Shown here piece by piece: positions 24,149 through 31,338 of a stretch of DNA of 34,215 bases. The DNA lies in contig JBFFXF010000044.1 in assembly GCA_041569895.1 (NCBI GenBank), forward strand, positions 1 to 34,215, in the 5' to 3' direction. Under the pieces are notes generated by a model. The model was not told the DNA's origin and searched no databases. It worked only from the letters and a program-made list of their open reading frames with translations. The DNA comes from JBFFXF01 sp041569895 (GTDB lineage Bacteria; Planctomycetota; UBA8108; JACQVS01). The position numbers were made by a program, and so were the translations under genes. The stretch's first letter is position 1, and each line of letters begins with the position of its first letter.

Positions 24149-25245
24149 GACTCCAGACTCTCCCAGGCGCCGCGCTCCACCGAGCGCAGCACGGCGAGGT
24201 TGACGCGCAGCGTGCGGATGCCGTCCTCGAGCGAGCACGGCGGCTGCGCTCTCCCCTCGAGCACATCGAGGAACACGCCGGCCTGCGCTGCAAAGAGCGT
24301 GTCGCGCTCGAGCGGTCCGACCGGCTCGTCGTGCCAGTCGCCGCCCGGCTCGCTCATCCATCGCCAGCGCTCCCGATGATACTCGAAGCGCGCCGTGCCG
24401 CGCTCGCAAACGATGGTCATCGAGAGCTCGAAGGGCGCCTGGTGCAGGTTGAGGCTGTAGGAGGCGGGCACGTCGCCCTCGAGTCCCACGCCATCGCGTC
24501 CCACGCCATCGCGTTCAATGCCATCGCGTCCAGTGCCATCGCGTCCAGTGCCATCGCGTCCAGTGCCATCGCGTCCAATGCCATGGCGCGCGATGCCGTG
24601 AACGGTGTCCTCGACGTCGACGCCCTCGAGCGCCCGGTGCGCCGCATCGAAGCAGACGCGCGTCACCGGCCCGAGCAGCCACTCGCCGGCGTTGATGACG
24701 TGCGTCAGGGCGTCCTGGATGGCGCCGCCGCCGCGGGCGCGGTCGGCGAAGTAGATCTCGCGGTAGGCCGGGCGGTATTTCGGAAAGCACTGACCGGCGA
24801 CGGCGACGAGCTCGTGGGGCGCACCGAAGCGTCCCGAGGCGATCGCGTCGCGCATGGCGACGAGCGCCGGGTGCACGCGGTAGACGTAGGCCACCGCCGC
24901 GGCGACGCCGCGCTCGGCGACCGCCTCGCGGAGCGCATCGACCCCGTCGAGGCCAGTCGCGAGCGGCTTCTCGATGAGCAGGCCGATGCCGCGCCCGGCG
25001 AGCCGCGTCGCGATCGGCACGTGGAGGTGCGCGGGCGTCGCGACCACCGCCGCGTCGAACGACTCGCGCAGCGCCTCGTCGAGCGATGCGAACGAGCCGG
25101 AGACCGCGTGGCGCCCCGCGACCTCCGCTCGCAGCCGGTCGTCGATCTCGCAGATGGCGACCGTCGCGCGCCCGGTGGCCAGGAAGCACCGCACGTGACG
25201 CTCGCCGATCGACCCCGTGCCGATCACCAGCACACGCGCCGTCAC
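24145..25245 (-). CDS. Gfo/Idh/MocA-family oxidoreductase with an internal pentapeptide repeat
   Basis: 366 residues. The N-terminal Rossmann domain has GTGSIG (9-14), and the nicotinamide-site EKP motif is at 92-94. The likely catalytic pair is D178/H182 in IQDALTHVINAGEW. These enzymes oxidise or reduce sugars, inositols and related compounds with NAD(P). The GTG start overlaps the aldolase stop as GTGA. The oddity is residues 221-256, a run of five-residue repeats (consensus RDGTG), inserted in the C-terminal beta-sheet domain between VEDTVHGIAR and the strand PASYSLN, where I know of no such insert in the family. The insert probably forms a flexible loop; whether the enzyme is still active is open. 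Confidence 0.93.
   Translation of the reverse strand: MTARVLVIGTGSIGERHVRCFLATGRATVAICEIDDRLRAEVAGRHAVSGSFASLDEALRESFDAAVVATPAHLHVPIATRLAGRGIGLLIEKPLATGLDGVDALREAVAERGVAAAVAYVYRVHPALVAMRDAIASGRFGAPHELVAVAGQCFPKYRPAYREIYFADRARGGGAIQDALTHVINAGEWLLGPVTRVCFDAAHRALEGVDVEDTVHGIARHGIGRDGTGRDGTGRDGTGRDGIERDGVGRDGVGLEGDVPASYSLNLHQAPFELSMTIVCERGTARFEYHRERWRWMSEPGGDWHDEPVGPLERDTLFAAQAGVFLDVLEGRAQPPCSLEDGIRTLRVNLAVLRSVERGAWESLES
24484..24600 (-). repeat. 15-bp in-frame minisatellite (about 7.8 copies) inside the oxidoreductase gene
   Basis: Plus-strand units such as TCCAGTGCCATCGCG repeat at 24484, 24499, 24514, 24529, 24544, 24559 and 24574, with a partial unit from 24589. Three consecutive units (24529-24573) are identical; the outer ones differ at one to three bases. 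Each unit codes for five residues (R-D-G-T-G) on the minus strand, so copy changes keep the frame. Confidence 0.95.
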
Positions 25246-26057
25246 GAGGGCCCGCCTTCCGGAGACGCCAGCCGGTTGTCGAACCGGAACCCGACGGCGC
25301 CGAAGTCCTGCTGCATGCGCTCGAGGGCCGCCTTCACCATGACGATGTCGGCGCCGTGCGTGAGGAAACGGGCGCCGAGGTCGAGGAGGCGCCGTGCATG
25401 GTCGACGGAGAAGGCCGGCATCCCCCAGACGATCCCCGCCTCCCGCGCCGCCGAGGCGATGCGCCGCAGCGCGTCGTCGATCACCGGTCCGTCGAAGCGA
25501 CCCGGCGTGCCGGCGAGCACCGAGAAGTCCGCCGGGCCGAAGAAGAGCACGTCGACGCCCTCGACCGCCGCGATCGCGTCGACGTCGGCGAGCGCGCCGG
25601 CGTCCTCGATCTGCACGATGATGAACGTCTCATCGTTCGCGCGGCGGACGTACTCGTCCATCGGCATCGAGCAGTAGGGCATGTCGGCGCCCCCGCCGTC
25701 GAAGCCACGACGGCCGAGCGGCGCGAACTTCGCCGCGGCGACCACCTCGCGCGCCTCGTCCGCGGACCCGCAGCGCGCGTACATGATGCCCGCGGCGCCG
25801 GCCTCGAGCAGCCTGCCGAGACGCATCAGCTCGCCACGAGCCACGCGCGCGACGACGTCGGAGACGCCGACGCGCGAAGCACGGATCAGCGCCTCGGCGG
25901 TCTCGACGCTCGTGTGGTGATGCTCGAGATCGATCCAGATGCCGTCGAAGCCCATCAGGCTGGTGAGCTCGAAGACCTCGGGGCTGCGCAGGTGGAGCTG
26001 GGTCAGGAGGACCGACTCGCCGCGCCGCAGCTTCGCCTTGATTCGACTCGGTCGCAT
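25242..26057 (-). CDS. HpcH/HpaI-type class II aldolase
   Basis: 271 residues, close to the usual 250-270. This family cleaves 2-keto-3-deoxy sugar acids or 4-hydroxy-2-keto acids to pyruvate plus an aldehyde, using a divalent metal. The active-site set matches HpaI: D43 and H46 in WIDLEHHHT, R71 in VVARVARGE, and metal ligands E151 (VQIED) and D177 (FFGPADFS). The ATG at 26057 follows the symporter stop by four bases. Its stop overlaps the GTG start of the oxidoreductase. With the symporter and dehydrogenases it forms a plausible route from an imported sugar acid to pyruvate. The exact substrate (for example 2-keto-3-deoxy-rhamnonate) cannot be assigned. Confidence 0.93.
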   Translation of the reverse strand: MRPSRIKAKLRRGESVLLTQLHLRSPEVFELTSLMGFDGIWIDLEHHHTSVETAEALIRASRVGVSDVVARVARGELMRLGRLLEAGAAGIMYARCGSADEAREVVAAAKFAPLGRRGFDGGGADMPYCSMPMDEYVRRANDETFIIVQIEDAGALADVDAIAAVEGVDVLFFGPADFSVLAGTPGRFDGPVIDDALRRIASAAREAGIVWGMPAFSVDHARRLLDLGARFLTHGADIVMVKAALERMQQDFGAVGFRFDNRLASPEGGPS

Positions 26058-26061
26058 GCGC

Positions 26062-28122
26062 TCATTCCTCCGCCGGAAGCGGACCTCGCCGCGGGAACAC
26101 GAAGCTGGCGATGGTGCCGACGACGATCTGCGTCAGCAGCCCGAGGGGCATCGCCCAGAGAAAGCTCGGGCCTTTCGACCCGAGGATTTGCTCCCAGTAG
26201 TTGATCAGCACGACGACCGCGACGCAACACGCCGACCCGATCAGCGTCCCGGTCTGGCTGGCGCGCCGCACGAAGATCGCCATGAAGAAGAGCCCGGCGA
26301 GCGGCGCGGTGAGGAGGTTGACGGTCTTGTAGGTGACCTCGAGCAGGTTGCCCTCGACGATGCCGACGGCGGTGCCGAGGAGCACGACGATGACCCCGAC
26401 GGCCACCGAGATGACCTTCGCGAGCCGCACGCGTGCCATCTCGCCGATCTGCCGCTCCCTGAACCGGTCGATGAAGTCGACCGCGATGACCGAGCACGAG
26501 GAGTTGACGCCGGAGGAGAGGCTCGACATCGCCGCCGCCAGCAGGCCCGAGATCACCAGGCCGCTGATGCCGATCGGCAGCCCGAAGACGATGAACTGCG
26601 GGAAGAGCTTGTCGGCCATGTCGTCGCTCGAGAACAGCCCCGGGCCGTCGGGGACCATGTGCGGTTGGCGCTGGAAGTAGGCGAGGAGCGCGAGGCCGAG
26701 GCAGCCGAGGAAGAGCGCCACGCAGGCGTCCGTCGTCAACGACGTGGCGAGGACACGGCGCGCCGAGCGCGCATCGCGCGTCGCCAGGTAACGCTGGATG
26801 GCGATCTGGTCGGAGGCGCTGGTGCAGATGTGCCAGGTGAACGCGGCGGTGGCCATGCCGAGAAGAGTCATGCGCGCCTGGGTGTCGTAGCCGTAGATCG
26901 GCTCCGGCCAGTGCGAGGCCCATCCCTCCGGCCACCAGGCGCCGACGCCGCCGAGCTCGACGCTGACGACGACGACCGTCAGCACGGCGCCGCCGAAGAG
27001 GATCAGCGTCTGCACGACGTCGGTGACGACCACCGCGCGGAAGCCGCCCATCGTCGTGTAGACGATGGTGATGGCGCCAAGGAGCACGCAGACGAGCGGC
27101 GTCGCGGAGGCCTCGAGACCGAGCACCGGAATCAGCACCTTGGTCGTGGTGGCGTAGATGATGACGGACATCCAGATGAGGCGCAGGCAGAGGAAGAAGC
27201 TCGAGCCGACGGTGCGCACGGTCGGGCCGAGCCGCGCATCGAGGATCTCGTACGCGCTGGTGACGCGGAGCTTCATGATCGTCGGGATGATGAGCCACCC
27301 CGTGAAGAGGAACGCCAGCGGATAGCCGAGAACGAGGCCGAGATAGATCGGCCCATGGAGGAGCATCTCGCCCGGCCAGGCGAGGTAGGAGATGGTGCTC
27401 ATCAGCGACGCGAAGAGCGACAGGCCGACCGCCGTCGAGCGCATCCGCCGGCCGCCGAGGAGATACTCCTCGCGCGTCGTCGTGCGCCTCGAGAAGTACC
27501 ACCCGACGCCGAGAAGCCCGGCGCCGTAGAGCGCGATCACCGCCCAGTCGAGCGCGGAGAGCCGGTGCGGCGCGCGGCGTCCGATGCGCAGGATGGCGTG
27601 CGCCGCGGCGACGCGCAGGTCGGCGTCGACAGCGTCGACGGCGTTGTCGTTGTCGTCGTTATCGTCGTCGTCGTCGAGGAACGGCGAGAGCAGAGCGACG
27701 TGCGTCGCCTCGCCGATCTCGCCGAGCAGCTCGACCGCCGCGATTCGCTCGGCGGGCTCGCCGACCGCCTCGAGAGACGCCACCGCCCCGGCGAGCGCCG
27801 CCTCGCGTTCACCCGCATCGCCGGGCTGCTCGGGCGGCGCGATCTCGGCTCCGTCCGCCACGTCATCGCTCGCCCCCTCACGTTCGAGCACCGCTCGCGC
27901 CCGCTCGACCTCATGGGAATGCCACAGGAGCGCCCTCGCGGCACGCACGCGCGTCCCGGCCTCGGTCGCGACCAGCCCGTCCCGCAAGACGGCGAGCGCC
28001 CGATCCCGCAGCGTCTCATCAACGGGAACACTCTCAGCGGCGAGCGCGGGGACGACAGTCAACGTCAGCGCGAGGGCGAGCGGGAATGCAGAGCTGCACA
28101 CGGGGAGCATGACGCGACGCAT
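26062..28122 (-). CDS. Sodium:solute symporter with an exported HEAT-like N-terminal domain
   Basis: 686 residues from the ATG at 28122; the ATG at 28110 is an alternative. The N-terminus looks like a signal peptide (MRRVMLPV... to ALAA). Residues about 35-180 are helical and HEAT-like (TRVRAARALLWHSHE; RIAAVELLGEIGE; DLRVAAAHAILRI) and include an Asp/Asn tract (150-160). The SSS transporter core follows from about 190 with many membrane helices, the family segment GGFRAVVVTDVVQTLILFGG (359-378), and SGLLAAAMSSLSSGVNSS (525-542), where the sodium-site serines lie. It is the first gene of the five-gene operon and is therefore the likely importer of its substrate. The reading frame stays open well upstream, over the divergent sigma gene, but that part is antisense and not protein-like. 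The N-terminal domain is unusual for the family as I know it. Confidence 0.9.
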   Translation of the reverse strand: MRRVMLPVCSSAFPLALALTLTVVPALAAESVPVDETLRDRALAVLRDGLVATEAGTRVRAARALLWHSHEVERARAVLEREGASDDVADGAEIAPPEQPGDAGEREAALAGAVASLEAVGEPAERIAAVELLGEIGEATHVALLSPFLDDDDDNDDNDNAVDAVDADLRVAAAHAILRIGRRAPHRLSALDWAVIALYGAGLLGVGWYFSRRTTTREEYLLGGRRMRSTAVGLSLFASLMSTISYLAWPGEMLLHGPIYLGLVLGYPLAFLFTGWLIIPTIMKLRVTSAYEILDARLGPTVRTVGSSFFLCLRLIWMSVIIYATTTKVLIPVLGLEASATPLVCVLLGAITIVYTTMGGFRAVVVTDVVQTLILFGGAVLTVVVVSVELGGVGAWWPEGWASHWPEPIYGYDTQARMTLLGMATAAFTWHICTSASDQIAIQRYLATRDARSARRVLATSLTTDACVALFLGCLGLALLAYFQRQPHMVPDGPGLFSSDDMADKLFPQFIVFGLPIGISGLVISGLLAAAMSSLSSGVNSSCSVIAVDFIDRFRERQIGEMARVRLAKVISVAVGVIVVLLGTAVGIVEGNLLEVTYKTVNLLTAPLAGLFFMAIFVRRASQTGTLIGSACCVAVVVLINYWEQILGSKGPSFLWAMPLGLLTQIVVGTIASFVFPRRGPLPAEE
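27643..27677 (-). repeat. GTC-type trinucleotide run coding an Asp/Asn tract
   Basis: A run of GTC triplets, interrupted by GTT and ATC, on the plus strand codes for an Asp-rich stretch with three Asn in the HEAT-like domain of the symporter. It joins two helical segments, so it probably forms an acidic loop. Confidence 0.8.
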
Positions 28123-28245
28123 CGTACCGGCGGCCCGCGGGCAGTTCCAGCGGCGCGAGCCGGCGGGTGGCCCCCTTGCGCATTTTTTTTCGTCCAACGC
28201 ACTCCCACACGCGTGTACACCATATGAGAGCGCGCGGAGCGAGGG
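28123..28245. promoter_or_regulatory. Divergent intergenic region between the symporter operon and the ECF sigma operon
   Basis: These 123 bases must carry promoters for both operons. An ATTTTTTTTC tract (28182-28191) is the only strongly AT-rich feature and could act as an UP-like element or aid melting. TGTACACCAT (28214-28223) is a weak extended -10 candidate for the sigma gene. GGAG at 28236-28239 is the ribosome site for the ATG at 28246. No clear operator is seen. Confidence 0.4.
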
Positions 28246-28845
28246 ATGGACCGGATGCGTCCGAGCGACAACCAGCTGATGGAACGCCTCGCGGGGGGCG
28301 ACGCCTCCGCCCTCGAAGTCCTCGTGCGTCGCTGGGAGCGATCCGTCGCGCGGGTCCTCGCCGGGCTCGCCGGTCCGCGAGGCGACGTCGAGGACCTCTG
28401 TCAGGAGGTGTTCCTGCGTGTTTACTCGGCGCGGGCGCGATATCGAGGCACGGGGGCCTTCTCGACCTGGCTCCACGCGATCGCCCGCAACGTCGCCCGG
28501 GACGCGCAGCGCCGGCGCGGCGCGTTTCGGAAACTGCTCGAGGGTGTCGGGAACGGCAACCACCGCGACACTCCGCAGGCCGAGACCGTGCCCGTGCCGG
28601 AGGCGCGCCTCCGCGGCGAGGAGACCAGGCGCGGCATCGAGACGGCGCTCGCGCAGCTCCCCACGAAGCTCCGCGAGGTCCTGGTGCTGAAGCACTTCGG
28701 CGAGCTCACCTTCGAGGAGGTCGCGAGGGTCACCGGCCTGCGCGCGAGCACCGTCAAGTCGCGCCTCCGCGTCGCGCTGACGGAGCTCGGAAAGGAACTG
28801 AAACGAGTCGGCATCGACGGAGAGGACATCAGCCATGAACTGTGA
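28246..28845 (+). CDS. ECF-type RNA polymerase sigma factor (paired with an anti-sigma factor)
   Basis: 199 residues. Region 2 is about 24-92, with DVEDLCQEVFLRVYSA at 47-62 and FSTWLHAIARNVARD at 72-86. Region 4 is about 130-182, with LTFEEVARVTGLRASTVKSR (154-173) as helix-turn-helix. The linker between them (about 95-120) is short, with no region 3. The ATG at 28246 has GGAG six bases upstream; a second ATG at 28255 is possible. Its stop lies 11 bases inside the next gene, a zinc-finger membrane anti-sigma factor, so the pair is translationally coupled. It diverges from the catabolic operon, which is a possible target along with its own operon (inference). Confidence 0.94.
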   Translation: MDRMRPSDNQLMERLAGGDASALEVLVRRWERSVARVLAGLAGPRGDVEDLCQEVFLRVYSARARYRGTGAFSTWLHAIARNVARDAQRRRGAFRKLLEGVGNGNHRDTPQAETVPVPEARLRGEETRRGIETALAQLPTKLREVLVLKHFGELTFEEVARVTGLRASTVKSRLRVALTELGKELKRVGIDGEDISHEL

Positions 28846-29431
28846 CGACTTCAACGAGGTCGCGGACAGACTCGTCGAGCTCGCGTACGGCGAGCTTCCC
28901 GCGGAGGAACGGGAACGCCTCGAGGCGCACGCGCGCGGCTGCGCCGACTGCGGCGGCAAGCTCGAGGACCTCCGCGCCACGCTCCGTCGTCTCGACGACG
29001 CGCACGGCGGCGAGGAGGTCCGCGTCGACACCTGCCGCGTCCTGCTCGCCGCGACGAACCGGGCCGAGAGAGCGGTGCGTCGGTGGAGGGTCGCGTGCGC
29101 CGCGGCATCCGCGATGGTGGTCCTCGCGCTCGGGCTCGCGGTGCTGACGCGTGGTCCATCACCGTCGCGAATGACCGACGCCACGTTCGCCGAAGCCCTC
29201 GATGCCATCCGCGACCACAACGAACGCCTGGAGGCCCTCGAGGAGCTCACGCGGCTCGTTGCCGTCGAAATCGATTCGGAGAGGGAGCGCTCCGCCCGCG
29301 CGCTGGTCGCGCTGCAGGGCCGCCTCCACGAGCTCGAGGGGCAGAGCCGCGCCCGCTGGCGGAGGCTCGACGACGACGTCCGGGCCGTCTACCACATCGC
29401 CTCGAGAGAGCACATCGCCGCGAGAGAGTGA
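28835..29431 (+). CDS. Membrane anti-sigma factor with a ZAS-type zinc finger
   Basis: 198 residues. The N-terminal domain carries HARGCADC (H32, C36, C39), the HxxxCxxC signature of ZAS anti-sigma domains, which bind and hold the cognate ECF sigma factor. One membrane helix is at about 86-105 (RVACAAASAMVVLALGLAVL). The part beyond it (120-198) is charged and helical, with heptad-like leucines (RLEALEELTRLV; ALVALQGRLHELEGQ), so a coiled-coil sensor or partner-binding region is likely. The start overlaps the sigma gene by 11 bases, with GGAGAGGA nine bases upstream. The next gene codes for an exported protein and could provide the signal to this external domain (inference). Confidence 0.92.
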   Translation: MNCDDFNEVADRLVELAYGELPAEERERLEAHARGCADCGGKLEDLRATLRRLDDAHGGEEVRVDTCRVLLAATNRAERAVRRWRVACAAASAMVVLALGLAVLTRGPSPSRMTDATFAEALDAIRDHNERLEALEELTRLVAVEIDSERERSARALVALQGRLHELEGQSRARWRRLDDDVRAVYHIASREHIAARE

Positions 29432-29471
29432 ACAAGCGAAACCAACCGCAACACCATTTCGTGAGAACGTC

Positions 29472-30917
29472 ATGAGACACCGGAGCACGACCGTACTGAT
29501 CGCCATCATCATCTTCGTCGCCGCCGCCGTCACCGTCCGCCCGGGCGCCACGCGCGCCGAGGACACGCCACCAGAACCGGCCATCAGCACCGTCGAGGAG
29601 CTCGCGGTCCTCGGCGAGCTGGTCCGTGGCGCGCTCACCCGGGTGTACGCCTCCACCGGTCACGTGGAGCTGGTGCACCGCTGGATCGAGGGACTGGATC
29701 CGCAGCTGGGTCACCCACACGGCCAGGCAGCCGGGGGAGGCGCCGTCGGCAGGCCGCACGCGCTCTACCTCCGCGGCCATGGCGTCGTCCTGCAGATCGA
29801 GGCGCCACGCCCCCGGGCGTCGGGCGCGGAACGCGGCATTGCCGGAGCGCCGAGCGAGTGGGATCTGGCGAGGCAGCGAGTCCACGGCACGTCATTCCAG
29901 CCGTCCGACGCACGGAACGCGAGCTGTCTCAACTGTCATGCGACATCCGGTGGGACGCTCGCCGTCGCGTGGATACCCGATAGCAACGCCGTCCGCGATG
30001 CGCTGGTGGACGTCGTCGGTCGCAACGGGCACAACCTCCGCAGCCTCGGAGCGGGGCAGCGGCTCACGGTGGCGGTGACGTTCCGCGACGCGCCCGCGAC
30101 GCGAACAACGGTGCACCCCCACGAAGGTGGTCCCTTCGGAGAGTCGCTGGCCGAGCTCGAGGTCGCGAGAGACCCCGCAGCGCTCGAAAGGATCCTGGAA
30201 CGTCCCGGCTCCGGGGCCCCGGAGCAGCTCGCCGCGGACCTCCATCTGCGCCAGGGGAACTACGAGGAGGCGGTCGCCGCCTACACGGCGCTGCTCGAGA
30301 AGTACACGGCCAGCGCGAGGCCGGAGCACGTCAAGCGCACGGTGCGACGCAAGCTCGCCCAGGCGTACACGGCCCTGGGGCAGTACGAGCGCGCGCGGAA
30401 GCTCCTGACGCTCCTCGAGCAGCAGGCCGGCGACGACTCGGCGGCGAAGGGAGCACCCGCGGCCGCCCCACCGATCTCGCAGCTCGTCATCACCGCGACC
30501 CGCGAGCAGCTCGACGCGATCGCCGGGGGAAGACTGTCGCCGGCGCTGTTCCGCGAGCAGGTCGAGATCGAGCTCCGTCCGCTCGATTTCACCGCGTCGT
30601 CGGACCCGGGGAAAGATCCTCGGGCCGGTGCGTCCGCCGGGGGCGCCGGCATCGAGGGCGCCCGAATGGAGGGCGTCATCGATGCGGTCGACGACGAAGA
30701 TGGCCTCGTCGTCATCTCCATCGGACGGGATCGGGGTGTCAAGGTCGGTCAGCGATTCTCCGTGCTGCGGGGCGGAGACCTGGTCGGCGAGGTCGAGGTC
30801 GTCAAGGTCTACGACGACCTCGCGGGAGCGAGGACGATCCGCATCGCGTCGGGGCGCGAGGTGCGGGTGGGCGACCGCGTCGCCACAGCGACGTCGCAGT
30901 CGGTCCGATCGCCGTGA
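29472..30917 (+). CDS. Exported CXXCH-motif protein with TPR-like and FlgT-C-like domains
   Basis: 481 residues from the ATG at 29472, chosen because a clean signal peptide (MRHRSTTVLIAIIIF..., ending near TRAE) begins there; the frame is open further upstream inside the anti-sigma gene. No Shine-Dalgarno is clear. A single CLNCH (152-156) is a c-type haem-attachment motif; alternatively it could bind another metal. TPR-like helices lie at about 250-320 (LHLRQGNYEEAVAAYTALLE; KLAQAYTALGQYERARKLL). The C-terminus (399-475, GVIDAVDDEDGLVVISIGRD) resembles the small beta domain seen at the C-terminus of FlgT and in related envelope proteins. It follows the sigma/anti-sigma pair by 40 bases and is probably co-transcribed. 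I know no named family with this combination; a role as periplasmic redox or ligand sensor is inference. Confidence 0.82.
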   Translation: MRHRSTTVLIAIIIFVAAAVTVRPGATRAEDTPPEPAISTVEELAVLGELVRGALTRVYASTGHVELVHRWIEGLDPQLGHPHGQAAGGGAVGRPHALYLRGHGVVLQIEAPRPRASGAERGIAGAPSEWDLARQRVHGTSFQPSDARNASCLNCHATSGGTLAVAWIPDSNAVRDALVDVVGRNGHNLRSLGAGQRLTVAVTFRDAPATRTTVHPHEGGPFGESLAELEVARDPAALERILERPGSGAPEQLAADLHLRQGNYEEAVAAYTALLEKYTASARPEHVKRTVRRKLAQAYTALGQYERARKLLTLLEQQAGDDSAAKGAPAAAPPISQLVITATREQLDAIAGGRLSPALFREQVEIELRPLDFTASSDPGKDPRAGASAGGAGIEGARMEGVIDAVDDEDGLVVISIGRDRGVKVGQRFSVLRGGDLVGEVEVVKVYDDLAGARTIRIASGREVRVGDRVATATSQSVRSP

Positions 30918-30980
30918 GTCGACCGCCGTGAGTCGACCGCCGTGAGTCGACCGCCGTGAGTCGACCGCCGTGAGTCGACC
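30911..30980 (+). repeat. Five perfect 14-bp tandem repeats spanning a stop codon
   Basis: The unit GCCGTGAGTCGACC occurs five times without change at 30911, 30925, 30939, 30953 and 30967. The TGA of the first unit (30915-30917) is the stop codon of the CXXCH gene. Each unit contains the palindrome GTCGAC. As 14 is not a multiple of three, the array shifts frame in every unit. Confidence 0.97.
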
Positions 30981-31338
30981 GCCATCGGTTGCCGGCTGCC
31001 CGAGCGCCCACCGGGAGAGCGCCGCCTTCAGGGGCTACGCGGCCACCGTGACCTGTCGCCTCTCTGGAGATTGAAGTCGTTCGAGACGTGGACTGCCACC
31101 CGGAGGGAGATCCGACTCGGTCGGGAATCTCCAACTCGTCAGGGTCTCTGCAGGATTTTCACGGTGGGCATGAAAACGTCCGCGCAGCGCGCCTCCGGAA
31201 CGCCGCGTTGCTGGCGCGATTGGCGGCCTGACCTCGCCCGAACACGCACCGTACCTGTGGTACAGGGTTTGCGGAAATTGTTCCTCCAGACGGACGTGTC
31301 CAACGTTTCGAGCCGCAAGTCGGTGAAGGAGGTGGCCC
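30981..31338. other. Non-coding leader region before the CBS gene
   Basis: Together with the 14-bp array this makes about 420 bases without a convincing gene. Short open frames here lack recognisable domains and a coding-like composition. A perfect Shine-Dalgarno, AAGGAGGT (31326-31333), sits five bases before the CBS start. CCTGT-GGT-ACAGG at 31254-31266 is a short inverted repeat of doubtful meaning. I see no clear promoter, riboswitch or small RNA. Confidence 0.5.

Noticed and set aside
24149..24409. N-terminal extension of the PhyH frame
   Set aside because: It overlaps the end of the oxidoreductase gene; the ATGA junction and family-like sequence fix the start at 24148.
24484..24600. 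CRISPR or short interspersed repeat
   Set aside because: The 15-bp units are directly adjacent with no spacers and sit in frame within an enzyme gene.
28171..28190. Intrinsic terminator (GC-rich stretch followed by a T-run)
   Set aside because: No stable stem can be formed directly before the T-run, and it lies between divergent gene starts where no terminator is needed.
25939..28227. Plus-strand open frame of 762 codons opposite the symporter
   Set aside because: Charged low-complexity product; the minus strand encodes a clear SSS transporter.
28123..29250. N-terminal extension of the symporter frame to 29250
   Set aside because: It would lie antisense to the sigma and anti-sigma genes, and a signal peptide start is present at 28122.
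31254..31266. Inverted repeat CCTGT-GGT-ACAGG as an operator upstream of the CBS gene
   Set aside because: The arms are only 5 bp and such repeats are expected by chance; no matching site is seen elsewhere.
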